From contig URHG01000008.1 in assembly GCA_900547555.1 (NCBI GenBank), positions 13,536 through 77,535 of the forward strand: a stretch of 64,000 bases of DNA, given 5' to 3'. The position numbers were made by a program, and so were the translations under genes. Within the stretch, counting starts at the first letter, position 1; each line of letters starts with the position of its first letter. Below the pieces are notes generated by a model. That model saw only the letters and a list, made by a program, of their open reading frames with translations, did not search any database and was not told the origin of the DNA. Below are positions 8,277-16,893 of this stretch, one piece after another. The DNA comes from an uncultured Porphyromonadaceae bacterium (lineage in GTDB: Bacteria; Bacteroidota; Bacteroidia; Bacteroidales; UBA11471).

Positions 8277-8744
8277 TTATACTACCTCTTGATAAATAGG
8301 TATTTCCCGATTGAGACTTTGATCGAGCGATATGAGCGTTTCGGTCGAGACAACACCGGCTATCTGCTGCACATGGTCATTTATCAAATGCATAAGGTGT
8401 TCGTTATCACGAGCAAAAAGTTTACACAACATCGTATAAGGACCTGTTGTAAAATGGCACTCCACGACTTCGGGTATTTTTTCGAGTTCGGGCACTACGT
8501 CTTTATACATCGAACCCTTTTCGAGACGGACTCCGATATAGGTACATGTCGTATATCCCAGTGTTTTAGGATTGACATGGTAACCCGACCCGATAATGAC
8601 TTTCATGTCTATCATTCGCTGAATACGTTGATGAATGGCAGCTCGGGAAACGCCGCATTTTGCAGCCACGTCTTTCGACGGGATACGAGCGTTACGCATA
8701 ATGATTTCAAGAATTTGACGATCGAGATTATCTATCTTTTCCAT
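8277..8744 (-). CDS. Lrp/AsnC-family transcriptional regulator
   Basis: 155 residues with the classic two-part layout: an N-terminal winged helix (LDRQILEIIMRNARIPSKD, CGVSRAAIHQRIQRM) and a C-terminal AsnC/RAM ligand-binding domain (EVVECHFTTGPYTMLCKLF). Members form octamers or dimers and sense amino acids. The target cannot be inferred because the gene stands alone, convergent with ribF. A -7-like box lies at 8784-8791. Confidence 0.93.
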   Translation of the reverse strand: MEKIDNLDRQILEIIMRNARIPSKDVAAKCGVSRAAIHQRIQRMIDMKVIIGSGYHVNPKTLGYTTCTYIGVRLEKGSMYKDVVPELEKIPEVVECHFTTGPYTMLCKLFARDNEHLMHLINDHVQQIAGVVSTETLISLDQSLNREIPIYQEVV

Positions 8745-8783
8745 ATATATTGTATTTATAATATCAGAATATCATTTTGCCAA

Positions 8784-8791
8784 CAAAAGTA
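8784..8791 (-). promoter_or_regulatory. Bacteroidetes -7-like box (TACTTTTG) for the Lrp/AsnC gene
   Basis: CAAAAGTA on the plus strand, about 40 nt before the ATG at 8744. Confidence 0.5.
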
Positions 8792-8880
8792 CGTATTTTT
8801 CCGGAATTATTATCTCATCTTCAAAAAAATATCGACATTTCTACCTTTCTTCATTGTAAATAGTTATAAATCGTATACAC

Positions 8881-8916
8881 ATAAAAAATCCCGGAAAAAT
8901 TTCCGGGATTTTTTAT
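8881..8916 (-). terminator. Terminator of the FKBP lipoprotein gene
   Basis: A 17-bp inverted repeat with core AAATCCCGGAAA / TTTCCGGGATTT and T runs on both strands. It lies 15 nt after the stop at 8931. Confidence 0.8.
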
Positions 8917-8930
8917 GAACCTTTCCTTTT

Positions 8931-9779
8931 TTATTTTTCGATGCTCAACAATTCTACATCAAATACCATAACGGCGTTGGAAGGAACTCCTCCACGACCG
9001 CGTACGCCATAACCCAATTCAGACGGAATATAGATCGTATATTTGGCACCGGGCGACATGAGCATAAGCGCTTCGTTGAAACCGGGAACCATTTGACCGA
9101 CAACCATCTGCACATTGTCGTTGGCATCGAACTGGGTACCATCTACAAGAGTTCCTTTATAATTGACTTTGACACGGCTGCCTTGTTTGGGGGTATCACC
9201 TTTGCCTTTTTTCACGACCTTATAGAGCAGTCCGCTACCAGTTGCGACAACGCCTTCTTCTTTGGCTTTCGCTGCCAAAAATGCTTCTCCGTCGGCCTTA
9301 TTCTGAATAGCTTCGGGTGAAGATGCCAGCTTTTTATTTTCGGCTTCCATAGCAATGGTGCGATAAGCGATTTGAGCCGTCATCTGGTTCATCAAAGCGG
9401 TCGAATCCTTCTTCAAAGCAGCACAGAAGGCCGCCATATAGGTGTCGTTATCGACCGTTACACCGAGTTGTTCCGACATTTGTTTCAGTTGCTGTTTGAT
9501 ACCCGAAGCAAAAGACAAACCCAATTCATAAGAAAATTCGGTCGAGTCGCTGTATAATGCCTTTTTCGCACCTTTTATAAATTGATCGATATCGACAGGT
9601 TGTCCCAAATTCTGAATACCCGAATTGACATCGGTTCCCGTCAAAACACCGACAGCATATACCAGCGAATCGGACGCATTGGTAAGCTCTTTCACCGATT
9701 TACAGCTACTGTCGCACGAAGTAAGAGATACAGCCGTCATTCCGAGGGCGGCCATCAAACAAATTGCAGTTTTTTTCAT
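8931..9779 (-). CDS. FKBP-type peptidyl-prolyl isomerase lipoprotein
   Basis: A protein-folding isomerase acting outside the cytoplasm. The signal peptide ends SLTSC (Cys 22), so it is a lipoprotein. Residues about 40-170 form the helical FkpA/Mip-type dimerisation region. The C-terminal about 100 residues are the FKBP domain (VKVNYKGTLVDGTQFDAN, GAKYTIYIPSELGYG, VMVFDVELLSI). At 282 residues it is a normal size for Bacteroidales FkpA-like proteins. It lies 10 nt downstream of a second, shorter FKBP gene on the same strand and is probably co-transcribed with it. Confidence 0.93.
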   Translation of the reverse strand: MKKTAICLMAALGMTAVSLTSCDSSCKSVKELTNASDSLVYAVGVLTGTDVNSGIQNLGQPVDIDQFIKGAKKALYSDSTEFSYELGLSFASGIKQQLKQMSEQLGVTVDNDTYMAAFCAALKKDSTALMNQMTAQIAYRTIAMEAENKKLASSPEAIQNKADGEAFLAAKAKEEGVVATGSGLLYKVVKKGKGDTPKQGSRVKVNYKGTLVDGTQFDANDNVQMVVGQMVPGFNEALMLMSPGAKYTIYIPSELGYGVRGRGGVPSNAVMVFDVELLSIEK

Positions 9780-9789
9780 TTTTTCTATA

Positions 9790-10374
9790 TTAAAGTATTT
9801 TTATAAGTTCCACGTCGAAAATGAGTGCAGCATTAGGGCCGATTTTATCTCCTGCCCCACGCTCTCCATAAGCCAAGTCTGAGGGTATGAAAAGTTTCCA
9901 CTTCGACCCTTCGGGTATAAGTTGCAAAGCTTCTACCCAACCGGCAATTACCTGATTTACGCCAAATACGGCAGGCGTACCGCGCTGCACCGAGCTATCG
10001 AATACCGTACCGTCGATAAGAGTACCATGATAATGACACTGTACCTTGTCGGTTGCCGCCGGACGACGCCCGGTTCCTTCTTTCAATATCTCATATTGCA
10101 ATCCGCTGGGCAAGGTTACGACCCCGGCACGTTTTTTATTCTCTTCCAAAAACGCTTCTCCGGCAGCCCGATTCTTTTCATTGAGTTCCTGCTGCAAACG
10201 GGTAAAATATTCATTGATGACTTGCTTTGCCTCATCATAGGTCATTTCGGGTTTTACGCCTTCAAAAACGGCTTGCACACCTCGCGTAAAATCCTCTACT
10301 TTCAAAGTTTCGATTCCCGAAGCTTTGAAATTGTTTCCCATACTCAACCCTAAGGCATAGCTCAACTTATCCAT
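9790..10374 (-). CDS. FKBP-type peptidyl-prolyl isomerase without signal peptide
   Basis: 194 residues from the ATG at 10374, chosen because MDKLSYALGLSMGNNF matches the usual start of this family; an in-frame ATG at 10404 would add 10 residues. It has a helical FkpA-type N-terminal region followed by an FKBP domain (VQCHYHGTLIDGTVFDSS, GSKWKLFIPSDLAYG, ALIFDVELIKIL). No signal peptide is visible, so it may be cytoplasmic. It is the first gene of a two-FKBP operon. Two mutually exclusive hairpins, one followed by a T run, lie directly before the upstream ATG and suggest attenuation. Confidence 0.9.
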   Translation of the reverse strand: MDKLSYALGLSMGNNFKASGIETLKVEDFTRGVQAVFEGVKPEMTYDEAKQVINEYFTRLQQELNEKNRAAGEAFLEENKKRAGVVTLPSGLQYEILKEGTGRRPAATDKVQCHYHGTLIDGTVFDSSVQRGTPAVFGVNQVIAGWVEALQLIPEGSKWKLFIPSDLAYGERGAGDKIGPNAALIFDVELIKIL

Positions 10375-10410
10375 GTATTTTTCTTTTATATTATAAATCG
10401 ACATAAAAAA

Positions 10411-10466
10411 GTTTCTCCCCGAAGAAGAAACTCTGGCGAAGATATAGCTTTTATTACAGAGTTTCT
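10411..10466 (-). promoter_or_regulatory. Attenuator-like alternative hairpins before the FKBP operon
   Basis: On the minus strand, segment 1 AGAAACTCTG (10466-10457) can pair over 10 bp with segment 2 CAGAGTTTCT (10435-10426). The GTTTCT part of segment 2 can instead pair with segment 3 AGAAAC (10416-10411), which is followed at once by TTTTTT and an ATG at 10404. The 2:3 hairpin looks like a weak intrinsic terminator and the 1:2 hairpin like its antiterminator. The 1:2 repeat also has a T run on the plus strand. Confidence 0.4.
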
Positions 10467-10489
10467 CTTTTTTGAAGCAAAAAAAACAT

Positions 10490-10497
10490 TAATTTTG
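10490..10497 (+). promoter_or_regulatory. Bacteroidetes -7-like box (TAATTTTG) for the sirtuin gene
   Basis: Fits TAnnTTTG. A TTTG lies at 10471-10474, closer than the usual -33 spacing. It is about 57 nt before the ATG at 10554. Confidence 0.4.
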
Positions 10498-10553
10498 CCA
10501 TAAATGACGGGTATTCCCCGCATGGCGACATTTTACCAAGTTATATCGGAATT

Positions 10554-11258
10554 ATGAAAAATAAAAAACGTCTGGTCGTACTTACCGGAGCCGGAATGAG
10601 TGCCGAAAGCGGATTGGCCGTGTTTCGCGGCAGCAACGGGTTATGGTCGGGATATCGAATAGAAGATGTCGCGACTCCCGAAGGATGGATACGAAACCCG
10701 CAACAAGTACTGGACTTCTATAACGCCCGTCGACGCGAACTGTTGACGGTAAAACCGAATGACGGACATAAAGGACTGGCCGCCCTCGAAACAGACTTCG
10801 ACGTATGCATTATTACCCAAAACGTCGATAACCTGCACGAGCAAGCCGGCAGCCGCCACATCATACATTTACACGGAGAATTGATGAAAGTGCGGTCGTC
10901 CCGATACGAAGATCTCATCTACGACGTATCTCCCGAACATATTGATACCCATATCGGAGATATGTGCGAGAAAGGGTATCAACTGCGCCCGCATATCGTA
11001 TGGTTCGGCGAAGCTGTTCCTCTTATCGAACCGGCCATCGAAGAGGTAGAAAAAGCCGATATTTTCGTTGTGATAGGAACTTCGCTGAATGTATATCCCG
11101 CTGCCGGACTACTACGCTATGTACGTAACGGAACACCGGTGTTTCTCATCGACCCCAATCCCGTAAACGACGCAAGCGGCCGCGTTACACACGTTATACA
11201 AAAGGGGGCAAGCGAAGGTGTAAAAGAGTTGACTGAGATATTGAAAGCCGATTTATAA
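10554..11258 (+). CDS. cobB: NAD-dependent protein deacylase (sirtuin, CobB-like)
   Basis: Removes acyl groups from protein lysines using NAD. The Rossmann signature is GAGMSAESG (residues 12-20), the NAD-binding TQNVDNLHE starts near 89, and the catalytic His is in HLHGE (His 107). Tyr 56 and Arg 59 (FYNARR) are the class III pair that favours succinyl or malonyl lysine, as in SIRT5 and CobB. The zinc module usually has four Cys between the catalytic His and VWFGE; only one Cys (138) is seen there, so zinc is probably not bound. 234 residues, standing alone. Confidence 0.92.
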   Translation: MKNKKRLVVLTGAGMSAESGLAVFRGSNGLWSGYRIEDVATPEGWIRNPQQVLDFYNARRRELLTVKPNDGHKGLAALETDFDVCIITQNVDNLHEQAGSRHIIHLHGELMKVRSSRYEDLIYDVSPEHIDTHIGDMCEKGYQLRPHIVWFGEAVPLIEPAIEEVEKADIFVVIGTSLNVYPAAGLLRYVRNGTPVFLIDPNPVNDASGRVTHVIQKGASEGVKELTEILKADL

Positions 11259-11276
11259 AACAAAGCCACCCGATCT

Positions 11277-12170
11277 TTATCGAAAGGTCTTTGCCTTTTC
11301 TGCACTCGTAAATACCCGCGACACGTAAGGTAAGCAGATATAAAGTGCCGAGTGCCAATATTCCCATACATGCCCCCCGTCGCGTACACGGAATTGACAG
11401 GGAATGCCGGCATTTCTCATTACTTGATAAAACTCGATGTTGCGATCGAGTAAAAAATCATCGTCTCCACAATCTACAAACCACGAAACGCTCCGCAGAC
11501 TGTCTATCCGTTCCTTACCGGCTTCCCGCACATAACGAATACAATCTCGCTCGATAACCGCACGAGTAAGGACAGCTATCTTATCATCGGAACGGGCTGA
11601 TTCTATCATTCCTCGCTCGGGAATCGCCACCAATGCACTCATCGCATACGCGGCACAGAACATATCGCTATGACGTTGGGCATAGGAAACCGCTCCTCCT
11701 CCACCCATAGAAAGTCCGGCTATGGCCCGATGTGCCTTATCACCCATAATCCGATAACGGGCTTCGATGCGGGGCAGGAATTCGGTAAAAAAGAAAGTTT
11801 CGTACTGCCAATCGGGCATATCGAAATAACCATTCCATTCGGTATGTATATCTCCGCCGGCCTCGGGCGAAACAATAATCATATCGCAAACTTTCCCCGC
11901 AGGAACCAAAAGATCCATAACCGACCTTATATGTCCGCGTTCGGGCCATATCATATGGGTATTTCCCAACCCGTGCAGCAGATAGAGTACCGGATAATTT
12001 ACAGCCGAACGATCGTAATCGGGAGGAAGATATACGGAATATTTCCGATATGTATCCAAAACCCGGCTATACACCGAATCTTCAACCACACGCCCAACTG
12101 CATTTTGTGAAAATAGAGAAAAAACATTCCCCCAAACACACAACCCAAACAGTAATATCAATTTTTTCAT
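11277..12170 (-). CDS. Secreted esterase of the alpha/beta-hydrolase fold (esterase D/feruloyl esterase-like)
   Basis: A signal peptide (MKKLILLFGLCVWGNVFSLFSQ) precedes a putative-esterase domain: YSVYLPPDYD, then VLYLLHGLGNTH (oxyanion region), GLSMGGGGA with the nucleophile Ser (nucleophile elbow G-x-S-x-G), WFVDCGDDDFL with the likely acid, and DGGHVWEYW with the likely catalytic His. Relatives hydrolyse acetyl or feruloyl esters on plant polysaccharides, S-formylglutathione or trehalose mycolates. With pectin lyases elsewhere in the window, a carbohydrate esterase role is plausible but not shown. It lies downstream of the glycogen operon but is separated from it by a terminator at 12184-12213. 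Confidence 0.85.
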   Translation of the reverse strand: MKKLILLFGLCVWGNVFSLFSQNAVGRVVEDSVYSRVLDTYRKYSVYLPPDYDRSAVNYPVLYLLHGLGNTHMIWPERGHIRSVMDLLVPAGKVCDMIIVSPEAGGDIHTEWNGYFDMPDWQYETFFFTEFLPRIEARYRIMGDKAHRAIAGLSMGGGGAVSYAQRHSDMFCAAYAMSALVAIPERGMIESARSDDKIAVLTRAVIERDCIRYVREAGKERIDSLRSVSWFVDCGDDDFLLDRNIEFYQVMRNAGIPCQFRVRDGGHVWEYWHSALYICLPYVSRVFTSAEKAKTFR

Positions 12171-12183
12171 ATATTCTCCAAAA

Positions 12184-12213
12184 ATATTGGGGCGTCAAAA
12201 AACGCCCCAATAT
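12184..12213 (-). terminator. Terminator of the glycogen operon
   Basis: A 12-bp stem ATATTGGGGCGT / ACGCCCCAATAT with a 6-nt loop, 27 nt after the glgP stop on the minus strand. Confidence 0.75.
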
Positions 12214-12239
12214 ATCATTTATTTTAACTGTATGGAAAA

Positions 12240-14795
12240 TCAGAACCAACGCACATAAGAGAAGTCCTGGCGGTGAGGCAGATCAGGATTTTTCGGGAAA
12301 AGACGGAATGCATACTTGAAGATTCCAGCCACATTCACGTCGTAACTCAACGCATAGGTCACCAAATCGCCATCGGTCTTCACTTCATTCATCTCTGTTA
12401 CGACATAAGGCTGCTGTTGTCCGTCGATAACAGGAGATACAACCAGTTCCACACCCAGACAATCAGGTAAACCTTTCCGGTCGATAGTTACCGAAATATC
12501 ATAAGTCTCGCCGGCACAAGATTTATACAACAAATCTTCGGGAAGATTTATCTCTTTCACTTCGATTTCGTCCCACTTGTCAACGACCATTTGTTTCCAT
12601 GCAGCGATTTCTTTTGCTTTTTTGTAATTATCGGCTATCAAAAGTTTCGACCGCTTGGCTTCTTTACTATAAAAACGTTCGATATAATCTTCGAGCATAC
12701 GATTCATTGTAAATTCGGGAGCGATTTGCGCAATCGAATTTTTGATATATTGTATCCACTCGGGCGAATATCCTTTGCTGTTTTTAGCAAAATAAAGCGG
12801 AACAATTTCATTTTCGAGCATCGCATAGATGGTAGCTGCATCGAGCTGGTCCTGATTACTTTGTTCTTGGAATGTACGTTTGGCCGTCAGCGCCCAACCG
12901 GCACCTTCTTTATACCCCTCATACCACCAACCGTCGAGTACCGAGAAATTGAGTACACCGTTCATTTCGGCTTTTTCGCCCGATGTTCCCGATGCTTCGA
13001 GCGGGCGGGTCGGCGTATTCAACCAGATGTCCACCCCTGAAACCAAACGTTTGGCCACTTTCATATCGTAATTTTCGAGGAAAATAATTTTGCCGAGGAA
13101 CTCAGGACGGCGGGAAATCTCTACGATACGTTTGATGAGATCCTGACCTGCCCCGTCGGCAGGGTGTGCTTTACCCGAAAATATAAACTGTACGGGATAT
13201 TGAGGATTGTTCACGATTTTAGAAAGCCGATCGAGATCGGTAAAGAGAAGATGTGCACGCTTATATGTAGCGAAACGACGGGCAAAACCGATAAGAAGGG
13301 CATTGGGATTGATGCGTTCGAGTATAGAAACCACTTGTGATGGATTTCCCTGATTCTTAATCCATTTATCCCGGAACTCATTGCGAACAAAATCGATGAG
13401 TTTGTTTTTCATCATCTGACGCATGTTCCAAATGTCCTCATCGGGCACGTCATAGATTTTCTGCCAGAGTCCACGATCATTCTGATGGGTCAAAAAATCC
13501 GCCCCCAAATGTTTTACATAGAATTCTTTCCACTCCGATGCAGCCCAAGTAGGCATGTGCACACCATTGGTTACATAGCTTACATGCAATTCGTCGGGCG
13601 AATAGCCTTTCCAGATGGGCTGGAACATACGTTGCGACACCTTACCGTGCAACCAGCTGACACCGTTGACTTCCTGACAAGTATTGCAGGCAAACACGCT
13701 CATACAGAACTTTTCGCCGGATCCGGGATTTTCGCGTCCCAAATCCATCAACTCACCGAAAGAGATACCGAGTTTGGCGGGAAACTCTCCCATATATTTA
13801 CCGAAAAGGGACTCATCGAAATAGTCGTGTCCGGCAGGAACAGGCGTATGCACGGTGTAAAGAGAAGATGCACGTACGACTTCCAACGCCTCGGCAAAAG
13901 AGAGCTTTTCATCTTGTATATAATCGACCAGACGCTGTACGTTGATAAGCGCCGCATGGCCTTCATTGCAATGATATACGTCTTTCTTTATACCCAGACG
14001 TTTGAGCATGAGAATACCGCCGATACCGAGCAGATACTCCTGTTTCATGCGGTTTTCCCAATCCCCGCCATAGAGCTGGTAAGTGATGGAACGGTCGAAC
14101 TCGCTGTTGAGTTCCAAATCGGTATCCATCAGATACAACGATACACGACCCACATTCACACGCCAAATATTGGCATATACGATGCGGCCGGGATAGGGCA
14201 CTTCGAGTATAATGGGGTGTCCGTTTTCATCGACAACCTGTTCGATGGGAAGCTGGTTGAAATTTTGAGGCTCATAATTGGCCAACTGCTGACCGTCCAT
14301 CGAGAGTGTCTGGGTAAAATAGCCGTAACGATAAAGGAAACCCACGGCAACCATATCGATATTACTGTCGCTGGCCTCTTTCAAATAGTCACCGGCCAGA
14401 ATACCCAAACCGCCAGAATATATCTTCAAGACATTGGCCAAGCCGTATTCCATGCTGAAATAAGCAATGGAAGGCAAATTGCCATTGGGTTTTTCGTCGA
14501 TATATTTACGGAACTTTTCATATTGTGCATTGATCGTGTACATCATGGCTTTATCGGCCACGATTTCTTCCAGACGTTCGTAACTGACCCGATTGAGTAA
14601 CATCACGGGATTACCGTTGACAGCCTTCCATATTTCAGGATCTATCGATTTGAACATGGAAAGGGATTCGTTGTTCCAAACCCACCAAATGTTACGGGCC
14701 ATTTCCTGCAATACATTCAGTTGTTCCGGCATACGCGACTCAACCGTAATATCCCGCCATACAGGAGTATTGGCATTACTTACTTGTACTTTCAT
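12240..14795 (-). CDS. glgP: Alpha-glucan phosphorylase (GT35, DUF3417-type)
   Basis: Releases glucose-1-phosphate from glycogen or maltodextrin. The N-terminus carries the DUF3417 region (MARNIWWVWNNESLSMF, residues about 32-48) typical of the short-form alpha-glucan phosphorylase family (AgpA/TIGR02094). The catalytic part follows, with the pyridoxal-phosphate region TRPLEASGTSGEKAEMNG near residue 600. 851 residues is the expected length. It is the second gene of an operon, 35 nt after the glycogen synthase, so one mRNA carries both synthesis and breakdown enzymes. Confidence 0.95.
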   Translation of the reverse strand: MKVQVSNANTPVWRDITVESRMPEQLNVLQEMARNIWWVWNNESLSMFKSIDPEIWKAVNGNPVMLLNRVSYERLEEIVADKAMMYTINAQYEKFRKYIDEKPNGNLPSIAYFSMEYGLANVLKIYSGGLGILAGDYLKEASDSNIDMVAVGFLYRYGYFTQTLSMDGQQLANYEPQNFNQLPIEQVVDENGHPIILEVPYPGRIVYANIWRVNVGRVSLYLMDTDLELNSEFDRSITYQLYGGDWENRMKQEYLLGIGGILMLKRLGIKKDVYHCNEGHAALINVQRLVDYIQDEKLSFAEALEVVRASSLYTVHTPVPAGHDYFDESLFGKYMGEFPAKLGISFGELMDLGRENPGSGEKFCMSVFACNTCQEVNGVSWLHGKVSQRMFQPIWKGYSPDELHVSYVTNGVHMPTWAASEWKEFYVKHLGADFLTHQNDRGLWQKIYDVPDEDIWNMRQMMKNKLIDFVRNEFRDKWIKNQGNPSQVVSILERINPNALLIGFARRFATYKRAHLLFTDLDRLSKIVNNPQYPVQFIFSGKAHPADGAGQDLIKRIVEISRRPEFLGKIIFLENYDMKVAKRLVSGVDIWLNTPTRPLEASGTSGEKAEMNGVLNFSVLDGWWYEGYKEGAGWALTAKRTFQEQSNQDQLDAATIYAMLENEIVPLYFAKNSKGYSPEWIQYIKNSIAQIAPEFTMNRMLEDYIERFYSKEAKRSKLLIADNYKKAKEIAAWKQMVVDKWDEIEVKEINLPEDLLYKSCAGETYDISVTIDRKGLPDCLGVELVVSPVIDGQQQPYVVTEMNEVKTDGDLVTYALSYDVNVAGIFKYAFRLFPKNPDLPHRQDFSYVRWF

Positions 14796-14830
14796 AAGCT
14801 AATATGTTTAGTAATGATTATTTTACAGAA

Positions 14831-16537
14831 TTATTTTTCTTCTATATCGCTTTCTTCCTCTATATTTTCAGGTACGATAGCGACCTGCTCTTCAATAGCA
14901 CGGCGCAAAGCCATATCGTAAGCTTTTCGATAATAATTGATAAAATGACTCCATAGGGCTTCCGATGCCGTATTCTGAGCCGACTGGCTCATAAGAAGCC
15001 GCGTCGATTGACCAGTAGAGGCCAGCCATTGTATCGTATCGGAAAGATTCTCGGCGACATCGATGAAATTGAAATCGGTACGATGCAATACAGCAACCCC
15101 TTTTCCTTCGAGGCCGTAGTTGGCCATGTTTTTTATCCACATACCGAAACCCGAAAGATCGGTCGTTACCGTAGGAACGCCGAAAGCGATACTTTCGAGC
15201 GGCGTATACCCCCACGGTTCGTAATACGAAGGGAACGCCGTCGCATCGAGACCTATCAACGTATCGTAATAGGTCAAATCGACGATACCGTCGTTTCCCG
15301 TCAGATACGACGGGACAAAGATGATTTTGAGTTTAGAATCGGGCTTTTGTGGGAATCCGCAATAACGTATCTGATTCACCAACTTATCCTCTGCCATATT
15401 GTGCAACGTATGGGTGATATAGGGATCGGGCAAAGGTGTCCGATAAGATTCACCGCTCTCCAAACGTTCCAACAAATCGGCACGCGGTTCATTCACCCAT
15501 GCCGGGACCAGTACGAAAGCGATGATTTCCCTATCGCCATCATAATGCGAACGCAAACGGTTCAAGGCATCGACATACATATCGATACCCTTATTCTTGA
15601 ACTCATAACGTCCCGATGTCGCAATCAACACGGCATCGTCGGGTGCTTCATACCCGACAAGAGCCGACGCTATGCGCAACAGTTTTTTTCTTGCCGCCGC
15701 TCTTTTCTTTGCAAACAATTCACCTTTGGGCACAAAGTCGGCTTCAAACCCGTTAGGTGTAACGACATCGGGAGTTTTCTCGAGCAACTGGGTACACTCC
15801 GCCGCAGTAACATCGCTCACCGTCGTAAAAGCATGAGCAAAGTGTGCAGCCTGACGCTCGACCGAATGTTTTGCCTCCATATTCAACTCCTCGGCCATCT
15901 GTGTGCCGTTATATCCGAAAAGATAACCGTACAATGGTTTATCATTCCCGGCTATGGAACGGCCTATCGAAGTGGCGTGAGTCGTAAATACCGTTGCTAT
16001 GGCAGGTACGGCACGACGCAAGTACAACAAGCCCATACCGGTCTGCCACTCGTCGAAATGAGCGACGACTTTATATTTCTCCCCACCGATATAGCGATAA
16101 TAGTGCTCTATAACCTGCGCAGCCGCACAAGCAAACATGCAGGAATCGTCATAATCGCCATAAGCATGCAGCGATTTCACACCGAATGCGTTCCACATAT
16201 CGGTATATATATCATTACGTCGAGAGAACAAATCCTGATAATCGACCAATATGACAACCGGTTTTCCGGGTATATTCCAGCGTCCCACACGCACTTTCAG
16301 CCCCTCTTTCAAGGCTTTGGCCTTCCAGGCTTTCAACAAAGTATGAGATTCGGTAAAATAGGGAGAAGGGGTGGCTTTCCACACATCGGGGCCGATAAAT
16401 ATATTCTTATCCTTATTGATCTTTTGCAACGTATGGGCCTTTGTCGATAATACGGTGTATATACCTCCTACCAGATTACAGACTTCCCAGCTAACTTCAA
16501 ACAGATAATCGGGATAGAGTAGACTCTTCTCTGTCAT
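14831..16537 (-). CDS. Glycogen synthase (GT3-like glycosyltransferase)
   Basis: Extends alpha-1,4-glucan chains from a nucleotide sugar. The N-terminus FEVSWEVCNLVGGIYTVLSTKA is the hallmark of the eukaryote-like GT3 glycogen synthase family that Bacteroidetes carry in place of, or beside, GlgA. The C-terminal GT-B half has PSYYEPWGYTPLESIAFGVP with the two conserved Glu of the donor site. 568 residues, shorter than animal enzymes, which have extra regulatory tails. It is the first gene of the operon, with a -7-like box at 16594-16601. The donor (UDP- or ADP-glucose) cannot be read from the sequence. Confidence 0.93.
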   Translation of the reverse strand: MTEKSLLYPDYLFEVSWEVCNLVGGIYTVLSTKAHTLQKINKDKNIFIGPDVWKATPSPYFTESHTLLKAWKAKALKEGLKVRVGRWNIPGKPVVILVDYQDLFSRRNDIYTDMWNAFGVKSLHAYGDYDDSCMFACAAAQVIEHYYRYIGGEKYKVVAHFDEWQTGMGLLYLRRAVPAIATVFTTHATSIGRSIAGNDKPLYGYLFGYNGTQMAEELNMEAKHSVERQAAHFAHAFTTVSDVTAAECTQLLEKTPDVVTPNGFEADFVPKGELFAKKRAAARKKLLRIASALVGYEAPDDAVLIATSGRYEFKNKGIDMYVDALNRLRSHYDGDREIIAFVLVPAWVNEPRADLLERLESGESYRTPLPDPYITHTLHNMAEDKLVNQIRYCGFPQKPDSKLKIIFVPSYLTGNDGIVDLTYYDTLIGLDATAFPSYYEPWGYTPLESIAFGVPTVTTDLSGFGMWIKNMANYGLEGKGVAVLHRTDFNFIDVAENLSDTIQWLASTGQSTRLLMSQSAQNTASEALWSHFINYYRKAYDMALRRAIEEQVAIVPENIEEESDIEEK

Positions 16538-16593
16538 AAGAAAATATTAAAAACAGTTTCTAGTTATGTAGTGTAGACTTCTAAAAATCTGCA

Positions 16594-16601
16594 CAAAGTT
16601 A
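16594..16601 (-). promoter_or_regulatory. Bacteroidetes -7-like box (TAACTTTG) for the glycogen operon
   Basis: CAAAGTTA on the plus strand, 57 nt before the synthase ATG. In the rest of the divergent gap 16538-16893 I see only a hairpin, GCCTCGG (16732-16738) with CCGAGGC (16754-16760), which could be an operator or part of the phosphatase leader. Confidence 0.5.
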
Positions 16602-16893
16602 CAGAAAAATTTTTATATGACAGGCTTTTTGAAAATCTTATTTTTCTTATACTATTGTGTAGCAAAAAAATAAGGAATTTACACAAGAGATAAATTTCTC
16701 GAAAATTCCCCGCATCCATTTCCTACAAACAGCCTCGGACAAACTGGAACCCCCCGAGGCACTCAGTGTGAATAACCGGTCCCTTCTTCACCGAAATTTT
16801 ACAATTCCGACACTCTGTTGTCATTCTTTTGCCACACCGGTGAAACACAAAACTTGTTCTTTTGTGCATCATTTTTAACAAAAACCATCAAAC

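Noticed and set aside
13485..14600. Long plus-strand open frame (371 codons) inside glgP
   Set aside because: It lies fully opposite a clear phosphorylase and reads as low-complexity, arginine- and histidine-rich sequence, as expected from the codon bias of the real gene.
15008..16450. 480-codon plus-strand frame opposite the glycogen synthase
   Set aside because: It is antisense to a well-supported gene, has no family features and no promoter-like box.
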